Below, piece after piece: positions 53,435-63,058 of a stretch of DNA of 64,000 bases. The stretch spans positions 62,001-126,000 of the forward strand of contig RXJQ01000022.1 of NCBI GenBank assembly GCA_003963115.1, read 5' to 3'. Numbering within the stretch: the first letter of the stretch is position 1; each line of letters begins with the position of its first letter. The notes beneath the pieces were generated by a model. That model did not search any database, was not told the DNA's origin, and was given only the letters and a program-made list of their open reading frames with translations. The stretch comes from Burkholderiales bacterium (GTDB lineage Bacteria; Pseudomonadota; Gammaproteobacteria; Burkholderiales; Burkholderiaceae_C). The translations under genes and the position numbers were made by a program.

Positions 53435-54280
53435 ATGAGTTGGCACGGCCACCTTCACCTCGACTACAAGCTGGATGGTGCGCGCACCATCGCCCACGAC
53501 CGCCACGACGGGCCTTTGCGTGTATTGCAACGCCTCTACCCCGAGGGTGACGGCATCTGCCACCATGTGCTGGTGCATCCGCCCGGCGGCCTCGTGGGCG
53601 GGGACGTGCTGGACATCGACATGTGCCTGCAAGCTGGCAGCCACGCCGTGATCACCACGCCCGGGGCGACGCGTTTCTACAAGAGCACGGGCGCCGAAGC
53701 CGTGCAAAGCCTGCTTGCGCGGCTGGCGCCCGGCGCCCGCCTGGAATGGCTGCCGCTGGAAACGCTGGCCTACCGCGCTTGCGTGGCCACCAACCGCATG
53801 CGGTTCGAGTTGGCACCCGACGCCGAGATGATGGGTTGGGATGTGCTTGCGCTGGGGCTGCCTGCGGCAGGTGAAGACTTTGACGACCCCATGCACGGCC
53901 AAGGCCGCTTCACGCAGGAGATCGAGCTGCCAGGCATCTGGCTGGAGCGCGGCACAGTGGCAGCCACGGACCAGCGTCTGCTGGACAGCCCCTTGGGCTG
54001 GGCTGGGCACCGCGTGATGGCCACCATGTGGCTGGCTTGCGGCTCACCCATGACGCGGGAGCGGAAAGAAGCCTTGCTGGATGAGGCTCGGGCCGTCCAG
54101 GCCGCGTCTCCCTTGGCCGCCACGGCTGGCAGCACCAGTCCGCATGACGAGGTGGTGATCCTGCGTGTCCTGGCCAACCGGGTCGAGCCCGCCATGCAGT
54201 TGTTGACTCAGGTGTGGGCCCGGTGGCGTCAAACCGCCTGGCAGTTGCCGCCGTGCCCTCCGCGGGTCTGGCGAACTTGA
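53435..54280 (+). CDS. ureD: Urease accessory protein UreD
   Basis: LHHVLVHPPGGLVGGDVLDIDMCLQAGSHAVITTPGATRFYKSTGAEAVQ. Start ATG 53435. Confidence 0.92.
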   Translation: MSWHGHLHLDYKLDGARTIAHDRHDGPLRVLQRLYPEGDGICHHVLVHPPGGLVGGDVLDIDMCLQAGSHAVITTPGATRFYKSTGAEAVQSLLARLAPGARLEWLPLETLAYRACVATNRMRFELAPDAEMMGWDVLALGLPAAGEDFDDPMHGQGRFTQEIELPGIWLERGTVAATDQRLLDSPLGWAGHRVMATMWLACGSPMTRERKEALLDEARAVQAASPLAATAGSTSPHDEVVILRVLANRVEPAMQLLTQVWARWRQTAWQLPPCPPRVWRT

Positions 54281-54305
54281 AAGCAGGCCGGCAGACCTGT
54301 CAGGC

Positions 54306-55901
54306 TCAGTGCGCGGCCTCGGCGGCCTTCTCAGGGTGCCAGTCGATGCACTGCACCTGATTGCGCCCGGCCTCCTTGGCGGCATACAGGCCCTGGTCGG
54401 CCCGCTCGATCAGCAGCAAGGCATTGTTGGCATTGCCCTTGCCCAATTGCGCCACCCCGAAGCTGGAGGTGATGCGCAGATTGGGCACGGCGTCCACGGC
54501 CGGGCCGGCGGTCTTCTCGATCGCATCGCGGATGCGCTCGGCCACCTCGGCCGCCCCCTGTTCGTCCAGGCCGGGCATGAAGGCGCAGAACTCCTCGCCA
54601 CCGTAACGACACAGCACGTCCTGCGGACGCATGGCCGTCTTGAGGATCTTGGCCACCTGCTGGATCACCAGGTCACCCACGGCATGGCCATAGGTGTCGT
54701 TGAAGGATTTGAACTTGTCGATGTCGGTCATGAAGCAGGTCAGCGGCTCACCCGTCTTCAAGGCATGTTCCAGCATGGGCTCGGCCCGGCTGAAGAAGGC
54801 ACGGCGGTTGAAGCAGCCGGTCATCGGGTCGCAGTTGGCAAGCAATTGCAACTCTTCGTTTTGCTTTTGGATCTTGTCGCGCGACAACTCCAGCTCGACC
54901 ATCGCCGAACGCAGTTGGCTATTGGCCTGGTCAAGCTCGGTCACGTCATCGAGGGTGACAAGGCAACCTCGGGCATTGCCAGCGGCATCTCGCACGGCTG
55001 CGCAGTTGAGCAAGGCGCGCCTGGGCTCACCGCCATCATGGCTGAGGTCGACCTGCACACCCAGGATCGGCTCGGTGGTCTGCAGCGCACGCTCCCATGG
55101 GCGTTGCACGTCTTCTTCCTTCAGGCCCTTGATCAGCCAGTCCAGTTGCGTGATGGCGCGGCCCAGCAGCACACCAGAGGCCTGCGGGTGAAAGCCCCGA
55201 AAGGCCGAATTGGCCATCAGGATCTGGCCATCGATGTCCAGCACCAGCAAGCCTTCGGTCAGCGTGTCGAATGCCACGCGCACCCGCTCCGGGATCGCCT
55301 TGGACGGATCCAGATGTTGCAACACGCGACGCAGGTACAAATAAAACGCCACGAAGCATGCCACGCTCAACGTGCCGATGAGCTGGACAGTGGGGTTCTT
55401 CAACCAACCCGCCAGCGAATTCGGCCAGGGCGAGCGAAAGCCCACTTCGAGCTGCCCCCAGCGTTGCTCGCCTGCATTGAGCGGCACCACCACGGCATTG
55501 ATCGTGGAAGACCCCAGCGGAGGCGCTTCCCAGGTTTGATCATGATGAGGCGAGGCCGCGTACAACACGCCCGATGATCGCCTGACCGCCAGCGAGGTGA
55601 TGTCACCGCTTTGTTCGACCAGCTCGACCAGCACATTCTGCAGATGCGCAGCGTCCTGGGTCTCATTGAGCATGCGGCGAACCTGCACGGCCAGGTGAAC
55701 GGACACCTGCTCGCGCACGTCCATGGTCACGGCGCGCTGGTCGGGCAATATCTTGAGGATCAGGTCCAGGATCATCAACAAGCCTAGCAGCATGGACACC
55801 AGCCCCATGGCAATGCGCACGGTCGGGCTGGGCGCCCAGCGTTTGAGGCCCGTGACAAGCGATGGATTGGCCGAGGCCTTTGCCTGGGTCGCCTGGGCCA
55901 T
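54306..55901 (-). CDS. Membrane-anchored diguanylate cyclase (sensor + PAS + GGDEF)
   Basis: NCDPMTGCFNRRAFF...YGGEEFCAFMPG GGDEF domain; PAS-like FDTLTEGLLVLDIDGQILMANSAFRGF; N-terminal and central TM segments. Confidence 0.93.
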   Translation of the reverse strand: MAQATQAKASANPSLVTGLKRWAPSPTVRIAMGLVSMLLGLLMILDLILKILPDQRAVTMDVREQVSVHLAVQVRRMLNETQDAAHLQNVLVELVEQSGDITSLAVRRSSGVLYAASPHHDQTWEAPPLGSSTINAVVVPLNAGEQRWGQLEVGFRSPWPNSLAGWLKNPTVQLIGTLSVACFVAFYLYLRRVLQHLDPSKAIPERVRVAFDTLTEGLLVLDIDGQILMANSAFRGFHPQASGVLLGRAITQLDWLIKGLKEEDVQRPWERALQTTEPILGVQVDLSHDGGEPRRALLNCAAVRDAAGNARGCLVTLDDVTELDQANSQLRSAMVELELSRDKIQKQNEELQLLANCDPMTGCFNRRAFFSRAEPMLEHALKTGEPLTCFMTDIDKFKSFNDTYGHAVGDLVIQQVAKILKTAMRPQDVLCRYGGEEFCAFMPGLDEQGAAEVAERIRDAIEKTAGPAVDAVPNLRITSSFGVAQLGKGNANNALLLIERADQGLYAAKEAGRNQVQCIDWHPEKAAEAAH

Positions 55902-55931
55902 GTGGGCGTGCCTGCCGTTGAAGCCCGCTGT

Positions 55932-57278
55932 TCAGCGGACGCTGGCCAGACGCATGCCACCCACGGGGGAAGTGGCGAGGTCCACGCCCGGCTTGCGGCG
56001 CGCGTCAGCGATGACAGGCTGATTGCTCATCACTGCGTCATGGCGACCCAGAGAAGGCATCTGCATGGACAGAGCCAGGGTAGTCTGCGCGCGCAACATG
56101 GGTGGCAACAGGGGCTTCTTGCTGCTCATGCGAACAGCCGTGTCGGATGCCGCGATCCAGCGATTGCCAGGCGATGTCTTGCCCAGTTCAGCCATGGCGA
56201 GTTTCAGCGTCGACGACACGAAACGGGCTGGCGACAAGGCATGAGGCAGTGTGCTCACGGGTGCGTTCATCGGCGCCGAAACCGTCACCAAACTGCCACG
56301 CGTGCCCGACACGCCGGGCTGCCAGGCGGGTGCCTGCAAAGGCGCTTGAGGCCAGCGTGTCGGCGCCACCTGGCCCGCAGCCGAAGGCGGTGGCGTCACC
56401 GACACGGGAGCGGTGGTCGAGCCGCTGGTATCGGCAGCGCCGAACGCGATGCGGCAGCGCACACCCGACGGGATGCGATTGCCAGGGTTGGGCATGCTCA
56501 GCCGGACCCGGAAGCTGTTGGAAGCGGGGTCGATCACGCGGTCGACCAGGGTCACCTTGGCCGACAACACGGCGTAATCTGGCAGGTCCGTCTTGACCGT
56601 CGCCAATTGGCCGGACGAGATGGTGCCGAACTGCGCCGCAGGCACGATGGCCTCGATGCGCAGCGGGTCAATGCGGGCCACGCGGACCACAGGCTCGCGC
56701 TCGATGCGTTCACCTTCCGTGCGATAGCGCTCCACCACCAGGCCTGCGAAGGGGCTGCGCACCTCACGCTGGCTCAACTGGGCGTTGGAGAGATGGAATT
56801 CCTTTTGCGCGACGCGCTGTGCTTCACGGGCCTGCTCCACGCGTTGCTGAGCCACGCGGGCCTCGGCTTCGGCCTGGTCCAGCGCCTGGTCGGACACGAA
56901 ATCGCGCTTGACCAGATCGCGTGTGCGTTCGAGCTTGCGCTGCGCCAGGTCACTGGCCGCAATCGCCTGCTGGGTTTCCGCATCGGCCTTGGCCTTGATT
57001 TCCGCCACGGATACCGAGGCCTTCTCGACCTGTGCGGACAGCCTGGCCACGACCTGGCCGGCCGTCACCACATCGCCACGCTCGACCGTCAGCTTCTCGA
57101 TCACGCCTGTCGATTGGCTGCCCACATCCGCCACGCGATCGGGCTCAATCAGGCAACCCAGCACATCCGCATGGCTACAACCCCACCAGGACAGGCTGGT
57201 GGCGGTTATCACGCTCAACGCTTTTTTGTTCACTTGGATGCTCCTGCTCGACCACGCTGAGCAAGCCTTGACGCCCAT
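55932..57278 (-). CDS. Efflux RND/HlyD-type periplasmic adaptor with long Pro/Ser/Ala-rich C-terminal extension
   Basis: VGSQSTGVIEKLTVERGDVVTAGQVVARL...VRSPFAGLVVERYRTEGERI...; C-terminal ~170 aa low complexity. True start may be 57233 (MQVNKKAL). Confidence 0.85.
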   Translation of the reverse strand: MGVKACSAWSSRSIQVNKKALSVITATSLSWWGCSHADVLGCLIEPDRVADVGSQSTGVIEKLTVERGDVVTAGQVVARLSAQVEKASVSVAEIKAKADAETQQAIAASDLAQRKLERTRDLVKRDFVSDQALDQAEAEARVAQQRVEQAREAQRVAQKEFHLSNAQLSQREVRSPFAGLVVERYRTEGERIEREPVVRVARIDPLRIEAIVPAAQFGTISSGQLATVKTDLPDYAVLSAKVTLVDRVIDPASNSFRVRLSMPNPGNRIPSGVRCRIAFGAADTSGSTTAPVSVTPPPSAAGQVAPTRWPQAPLQAPAWQPGVSGTRGSLVTVSAPMNAPVSTLPHALSPARFVSSTLKLAMAELGKTSPGNRWIAASDTAVRMSSKKPLLPPMLRAQTTLALSMQMPSLGRHDAVMSNQPVIADARRKPGVDLATSPVGGMRLASVR

Positions 57279-57342
57279 CGTGCACTTAAGCGGGATGATG
57301 TCCGCACCTCGGCTAACGCGATCCGTGAAAAAGCCACGCTTG

Positions 57343-59349
57343 TCAGTCCCAGTCTTCTCTTCCGGCCATGGCCAGCTGCCGTGCCATCACCATGTCGGTG
57401 ATCAGCATCTGCCAGCGGTGGCGGCGTGAGCGCGCCTCGGCCTCCAGCTGGACCTTGCGGCAAGCGCGCTCAACCAGCCAGCGCCCGCCGATGCCCGTCT
57501 TGGCCCAACGAACGAGCCGTTTCAGGCCGCCCGAGGTGGCCAATTCCGCCCAGCAGCTGTCTTCCCAGCTCAGGATCGTTTCGCAGCTGCCGGGCATGCC
57601 CTGCCGCGCGCTGCGTCCGATCAGTTGCCGGTCGATGCGCCTGGAGCGGTTCAGGTTGGTGTTGATGACGTGCAGACCGCCGTTGGCCGCGGCTTCCTTG
57701 GACAAGTGCACATCGGTGCCCCGTCCCGCCATGTGGGTGGCCACCGTGATGCAACCCGCTTGTCCAGCCTTGGCGATGACCTCTTGCTCCTGCTGCCCCA
57801 GGGCTTCATCCTGTCGGGCATTGAGCACCTGATGCGGCAACCCATTGACGCTCAAGGCACGCGAGATCGCATCCGAATCGGCCACCGTGTCAGTCCCGAT
57901 CAGCACAGGCCGCCCTTGCTTGACATGCAGACGCGCCTGTTCGACCACACGCGTCCATTTATCAGCGGTGGTGTCCAGCACCTGCGTGCCGAGCACCTGG
58001 CGCCTCGATGGCACGCGCAGCGGAACACGGCACGTTGTCAGACCGTAGACGCGCAACATCTCGGCGCGGTCCTCGAAGATGGTGCCGCTCAGGCCCGCGA
58101 GCCGCAGGTAGCGCGGGAACAAGGACTGGTAGGTGGCCTGCGTGAGCGTTTCGTTCTCGGGCTGCGGCGGCACGCCTTCCTTGATCGCGATCATCTGGTG
58201 CAGGCCGCGCGACCACGACCGCCCCACAGCCAAGCGACCGGTGGTGTCGTCAATGATGTGGATGCCCTCATCACGCACGAGGTAGTGCACGTCCTTGCGA
58301 AACACATGCAGCGCCTGCAAGGCACAGCTCACCTGCTCGTGGCGATAGCGCCGCCAGCGCCAGGCCCCTTGCATGGAGGCGCCCAGTTCGGCCAGCCGGT
58401 TCTGCCCGGCCTCGGTCAAGCGCACCTGCATGCCTTCGTTGCAAACGTAGTCCTGCCCGACCTTGAGCTGACGCGCCAGGAACAAGGCCAGGCGATAGCG
58501 TTGGTCGGCCTCGCGCAGATCGACGGCGCGGGCCAGGATCAAGGGCGTGCAGGCTTCGTCGATCAGGATGCTGTCCACCTCGTCGACCACGGCCATGCAC
58601 AGGCCTCTGAGCACAATGCCATCCTCGTCGCCCACCGTGCGCGCGGCGCGGTCACGCAGGTGATCGAACGCCACCTCCTTGGCCGTCACGTGGACCACAT
58701 CGGCCTGGTAGGCCTGCTTGCGCTCCTGTGGCGTGCTGGTAGCCGTCACGTAGGCCACGCTCAGGCCCAGGGCGCCATAGATGGGTTGCAGTTCTTCTGC
58801 GTCACGACGCGCCAGGTAGTCATTGGCCGTCAGCACGTGAACCGGGATGCCTGCCAGCGCCGCCGTGGCCGATGTCAACAGCACGGTCAGCGTCTTGCCC
58901 TCGCCTGTGGCCATCTCGGCCAGGCGCTGGCCCAACATCCACCAGCCCGCCAGCAATTGAACATCATGCAACTGGAACCCACGCTGTTCGCGTACCAGTT
59001 GCGCAATCAGGCCAAAGCACGCTGCCACCTGATCTGGCGCGAAGCCGCTGCCCAGCCTGACCCGCATGGCCGCCAGATGCCTGGCACGTTCAGCATCAGG
59101 CAAGCCAACCCAGGCTGCCTGAGCCTGTTGCACCAGGGTCAGAAAGCGCTTGTTCTGGCGCGCAGACGGCTGCGGTGCCGCGCGCCACCACGCCTGCAGC
59201 CAGGCGATGAAGGGACTGTGCGAACGCATCGCCGCGTCTTTCAGCGGATAGCCACCATGAACAGGCCCCGGCCGAGGCACAGTCGATCCCGAGCCCATGC
59301 GCTCCGTCCAGAAGCCCGGATCATTGAAATGCGGCGTGAAGGTTTTCAT
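57343..59349 (-). CDS. SecA-like ATPase (short accessory SecA paralogue)
   Basis: MATGEGKTLTVLLTSATAALAG (Walker A), VDEVDSILIDEACTPLILA (DEAD), THMAGRGTDVHLS, SRRIDRQLIGRSARQGMPGS. 668 aa, no SEC-C zinc motif. Confidence 0.9.
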   Translation of the reverse strand: MKTFTPHFNDPGFWTERMGSGSTVPRPGPVHGGYPLKDAAMRSHSPFIAWLQAWWRAAPQPSARQNKRFLTLVQQAQAAWVGLPDAERARHLAAMRVRLGSGFAPDQVAACFGLIAQLVREQRGFQLHDVQLLAGWWMLGQRLAEMATGEGKTLTVLLTSATAALAGIPVHVLTANDYLARRDAEELQPIYGALGLSVAYVTATSTPQERKQAYQADVVHVTAKEVAFDHLRDRAARTVGDEDGIVLRGLCMAVVDEVDSILIDEACTPLILARAVDLREADQRYRLALFLARQLKVGQDYVCNEGMQVRLTEAGQNRLAELGASMQGAWRWRRYRHEQVSCALQALHVFRKDVHYLVRDEGIHIIDDTTGRLAVGRSWSRGLHQMIAIKEGVPPQPENETLTQATYQSLFPRYLRLAGLSGTIFEDRAEMLRVYGLTTCRVPLRVPSRRQVLGTQVLDTTADKWTRVVEQARLHVKQGRPVLIGTDTVADSDAISRALSVNGLPHQVLNARQDEALGQQEQEVIAKAGQAGCITVATHMAGRGTDVHLSKEAAANGGLHVINTNLNRSRRIDRQLIGRSARQGMPGSCETILSWEDSCWAELATSGGLKRLVRWAKTGIGGRWLVERACRKVQLEAEARSRRHRWQMLITDMVMARQLAMAGREDWD

Positions 59350-61511
59350 GCACCCCTCACATCGGAGAAATGCTTGAGGAACAGCTGACGCAGGCGCAAG
59401 CCCCAGGTTTGCAGCAAGGGCCTCGGCGTCAACTCCAGCTTGACCTTGGCCAGCCCACCGGCCCGAGGAATGCGCTCGTCGAGCACCACGTCCACCATGA
59501 AGGTGGGTTCCGCGGGCTTGATGCCATCGGTGTCGGTGGGCTCCACCGGCACGGGGCCGCCTTGCTTGTTGCTCAGCGCGGCCGAGGGCAGCTTGTCGAT
59601 GGCGGCGGGTGCCTCACCCGAAGGCTTGCCCTTCAACGCTTTGCCTGGCCGCTCAGACAGCATCACGGTCACACCCTTGAGGCGCTCCTTGACATCTTCG
59701 ATGTCCCGCTGGGAGATGACCGCACGCACAACCGTCGGCACGTCTGACATCACATAGGCCAGCAGTTGCCCCCGGCTGACCTGGCGCTGGTCGATGTCTT
59801 CCTGCCTGGACAGCACGAACTCGCCGGGCTGCACGGCCCTCAGAACCTGTCCCGCCAGATCCTCGTCGACCTTGCCCAGTTGCGCATAGTCGCGGTTGAG
59901 CGCCTGCTGGGCATTGCTGACCTTGAGCGGGTCTATGCCAAAAGCACCGTTGAGTTCGGCACGCGTGCCATCGATCTGCGACATCAGGATGGCACGCTGC
60001 GTCAGCAACACGGGGTCCTTCAGCCTGATCAAAGCCTGCCCCCGCACCACGCGTTGCCCGCTTCGCACCAGCACGGCGTCGACCTCGGCATCGCTGGTCG
60101 CGCGCACCTGCGCGTCGGGTGGCAGCCAGACCACGCCATCGGCCACCACCGAGGCCGGCACCGGCACCAAGGCCAGCATCGCCAAAGCCCCGGCCGCGGC
60201 CACGCCACCGCCCCACAAGGCCTTGGTACGCACCGACTCGAAGCCGGCCGCCATTTGCAGGTTGTTCCCCCAGTTGCGGCAAGGTTGCAGCACCAGGCTC
60301 CACACCATCCAGGCCAGGATACCCATGCCCAGCCAGGAGGCCTTCTCTGCTGCCCAGCTGACCATCACCCAGCTGACCGTCAGCCGGTAGCCCCACGAGG
60401 CCGGCGAGTACAGACGCAGCACCCAGCGCTCCAGCGCATCGTGTTCTGATGGCGCGCGTGGCTCCACAGGCATGCGCAGCAGACGCGCCACCAGCCCTTG
60501 CCACATGCGTTCATTGGCCAGCGTGCTGCGCTGAGCCAGGTTGGGCAGATCCAGCACATCGCAAGCCACGAAATAGCCATCGAACTTCATCAGCGGGTTG
60601 CCATTGAACAGCAGCGTGGAGAGCCCACCCACCGTCATCAAGGTGAAGGCCAGCTCACGCACCAGCCCGTCTTCCACGGCCAGCCACAACCCCAGCCCCA
60701 GTACCGCCAGCGTCATTTCCACCATGATGCCCGCCGATGCCACCAGCCCCCGGTGCGCGCGGCTTGTCAGCCGGTTGGACGCCGAAGCATCCACGTACGG
60801 CATGGGCACGAACATGAAGAAGTTGATGCCGACCTCCGGCACCTCGCAACCAAAGCGCCTGAGCATCAGGGCGTGGCCAAGCTCGTGCACGCCCTTCATC
60901 AGCGGGTACAGGACCCACACCATGGCCAAAAAGCGAGGCGTCAGGAAATGGGCCTGGCCATAGATGCGGATGTCTGGCCAGTTGAACCAGATGCCCAGCA
61001 TGCCGGCCAGCATCAGCACCATCCAGGCCATCAAGGTCTGCACCTTGAAGAGGCCACGAATACGGGGGTACAGCGTTTCCAGCAGGGCCGATGGATTGAA
61101 CAAACCCAGCCTGAAGGACAAAGGATTGAGCCGCGTGCGCTTTTCCTTGCGCTGGCGCTCCTCGCCCACATGCAGGATCTGGCGCACATCCGGTGTGACC
61201 TCGGCCTGCACCAGACCCGCATCGGTCAGCTGTCCCAGAATGCGGATCACATCGTTCTGGCTCGGCGCGGCGTCACCCTGCCGGTTCAGCAGCGACTGCC
61301 AGATCTCGTCCACCGTCAAGCGGCCATCCAGCCGCCCGACCAACTCGAACGCCTGCGCATTGACACGGTGATGTCGCCCCGTGGCCTGGTTGTGCAGCAC
61401 ATACCAGGCTTGCCCGCGGGTGCGCTGCATGCGCACGCTGACATGGGCACGCAGGCGCGGATGCAAGCGCGCGATGCGATACCAGTAGGGGGACAGCAAG
61501 GTCTCTTGCAT
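59346..61511 (-). CDS. PqqD-like + M50 (site-2 protease-like) + HlyD adaptor fusion membrane protein
   Basis: N-terminal PqqD-like wHTH (HRVNAQAFELVGRLDGRLTVDEIWQSLL...ILGQLTDAGLVQ), HELGHALMLRRFG zinc motif, NPLMKFDGYF second S2P motif, C-terminal biotinyl-lipoyl/HlyD segment. ATGA overlap with the SecA-like gene. Confidence 0.87.
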   Translation of the reverse strand: MQETLLSPYWYRIARLHPRLRAHVSVRMQRTRGQAWYVLHNQATGRHHRVNAQAFELVGRLDGRLTVDEIWQSLLNRQGDAAPSQNDVIRILGQLTDAGLVQAEVTPDVRQILHVGEERQRKEKRTRLNPLSFRLGLFNPSALLETLYPRIRGLFKVQTLMAWMVLMLAGMLGIWFNWPDIRIYGQAHFLTPRFLAMVWVLYPLMKGVHELGHALMLRRFGCEVPEVGINFFMFVPMPYVDASASNRLTSRAHRGLVASAGIMVEMTLAVLGLGLWLAVEDGLVRELAFTLMTVGGLSTLLFNGNPLMKFDGYFVACDVLDLPNLAQRSTLANERMWQGLVARLLRMPVEPRAPSEHDALERWVLRLYSPASWGYRLTVSWVMVSWAAEKASWLGMGILAWMVWSLVLQPCRNWGNNLQMAAGFESVRTKALWGGGVAAAGALAMLALVPVPASVVADGVVWLPPDAQVRATSDAEVDAVLVRSGQRVVRGQALIRLKDPVLLTQRAILMSQIDGTRAELNGAFGIDPLKVSNAQQALNRDYAQLGKVDEDLAGQVLRAVQPGEFVLSRQEDIDQRQVSRGQLLAYVMSDVPTVVRAVISQRDIEDVKERLKGVTVMLSERPGKALKGKPSGEAPAAIDKLPSAALSNKQGGPVPVEPTDTDGIKPAEPTFMVDVVLDERIPRAGGLAKVKLELTPRPLLQTWGLRLRQLFLKHFSDVRGA

Positions 61512-61525
61512 GCTTCACCCTGGGC

Positions 61526-63058
61526 TTAGAGGAAGGTCCAGGCCTGCATGCTGAGCCATTGCCAGACACGGTCGGCCGCGCGCCACAGCAGCGGCCGGGG
61601 CGGCATGTCGATGCGTGCCACACCCTGCAAGCCGGGCCGCAAGCCCCTCGCACCCGCGCCGGCCCCGGTGGGGATGGCCTCGATCTCATAGCGCACGCCA
61701 TTGGGCGTCGTCTTGGCCACGGGCGTCACGCGGTTGAGCGTCAAACCAATGGTCTGATCAGGCATGGCTGCCAGACGCAGCCGGGCAATCTGGCCATTGT
61801 TGAGGCTGGCGATGTCGCTTTCGTCCACCTCCAGCACCACGCGCCAATCGAGGCCAGGCGCCAGCGTCAGCAGGTTGTCGCCGCGTTTGACAGGTGCACC
61901 CAATTGCTGGCGCAAATCACCCGCGATGACCACGCCATCAAAAGGCGCGATGATCTTCAAGCGCGCCAACTGCTGCTGGAGCAGCGAGATCTGGGCCTTG
62001 GCCTCGTTGAGCTTGGACTGCGCGATCACCGCCTGTGCGCGGTCACCCCGTGCAAAGGCCTCGGCAAAACCATTCTCGTGCTGTGCCGCCTCGGCCGTAC
62101 GGGCTCGCAGAGCACTTTGCAGGTCGTCATCGGAGAGCTCGGCCAAAACCTGGCCAGCCTGCACCAGGTCACCGGCATGTACATGCGCTTCCCGCAGGAA
62201 GCCGTCCTGGGGGGCACTCATCACACGCTGCACCGCACCCTCCAGCCGCGCCGTGGCCGTCACCTGGTATGGCAAAGGCAGCCCGATGCCAAAGGACATG
62301 ATGCCGAAGAGGGCCAGCACGGACCAACGCAAGGTCCGCTCACGCGGATCCGCCAGCCGCACGCGCAGCGACTCCAGCCAGCCGCGCCCTCGCTCATACC
62401 ATGGCTGCTCCAGTCGGTAGCGCAGGTCCAGCGCCGGCGCCATCAGCCCGGCCAGTTTGGCGACCCAGCGCAACTCGGCCTCGCTGAATCCGCGTGAGCC
62501 CTGCTGTTGATCCAGAGACAGCGGCCTCAGGGCGTCCACATGGCTGGTACGCTCCAGGGTCAAGGTGCCCACCACCACACCCCCCTGAGCCAAGGGCACG
62601 GTCAGCAGGCCGGAAAGCCCCTGCACACGGCACAAGGTCTGGTGGGCCATGGTGATGGCATGGGCTTGCGTGGCCTGCGGCTTGGCAGGCTGGGGCCAGC
62701 TCAACGTGGTCTGCTGGTGTGCGGCTTCCAGCATGGCCTGATGCAGCTCAGGCAGGGCCACACCCTCCTCCAGCAGCACGCCATCAGACAGCACGCGCAG
62801 CCGCAGCGACTGCCCGCTGACCCACCCCAGCGCCACGCGGTGGCACTTCATTTGCTGGTTGAGCAAGGTCACGAAGGCTACAGCCCCCGCTGTCCAGTCC
62901 TTCTCCATCAGAAAAGCCTGCAGGCAGGCCACCGCCGCCGCATCATCTTGCACGGCGACTGCCTGTTGCTGAGACTTGGGCGAGCCCTCGGCCGACGCCC
63001 CTGCCTGGGCCGGCATCGGCTCAAGCATCTTGGGACGAGGGGTAACAATGGTGCTCAA
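61526..63058 (-). CDS. GAF-like domain + HlyD-type membrane adaptor
   Basis: N-terminal cytosolic GAF-like region (FVTLLNQQMKCHRVALGWVSG...GLLTVPLAQGGVVVGTLTLERT), one TM, then HlyD core (VMSAPQDGFLREAHVHAGDLVQAGQVLAEL...KIIAPFDGVVIAGDLRQQLGAPVKRGDNLLTLAP). Confidence 0.85.
   Translation of the reverse strand: MSTIVTPRPKMLEPMPAQAGASAEGSPKSQQQAVAVQDDAAAVACLQAFLMEKDWTAGAVAFVTLLNQQMKCHRVALGWVSGQSLRLRVLSDGVLLEEGVALPELHQAMLEAAHQQTTLSWPQPAKPQATQAHAITMAHQTLCRVQGLSGLLTVPLAQGGVVVGTLTLERTSHVDALRPLSLDQQQGSRGFSEAELRWVAKLAGLMAPALDLRYRLEQPWYERGRGWLESLRVRLADPRERTLRWSVLALFGIMSFGIGLPLPYQVTATARLEGAVQRVMSAPQDGFLREAHVHAGDLVQAGQVLAELSDDDLQSALRARTAEAAQHENGFAEAFARGDRAQAVIAQSKLNEAKAQISLLQQQLARLKIIAPFDGVVIAGDLRQQLGAPVKRGDNLLTLAPGLDWRVVLEVDESDIASLNNGQIARLRLAAMPDQTIGLTLNRVTPVAKTTPNGVRYEIEAIPTGAGAGARGLRPGLQGVARIDMPPRPLLWRAADRVWQWLSMQAWTFL

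Noticed and set aside
57625-59388. 587-aa plus-strand ORF opposite the SecA-like gene
   Set aside because: No recognisable motifs; the opposite strand carries unambiguous SecA motifs.
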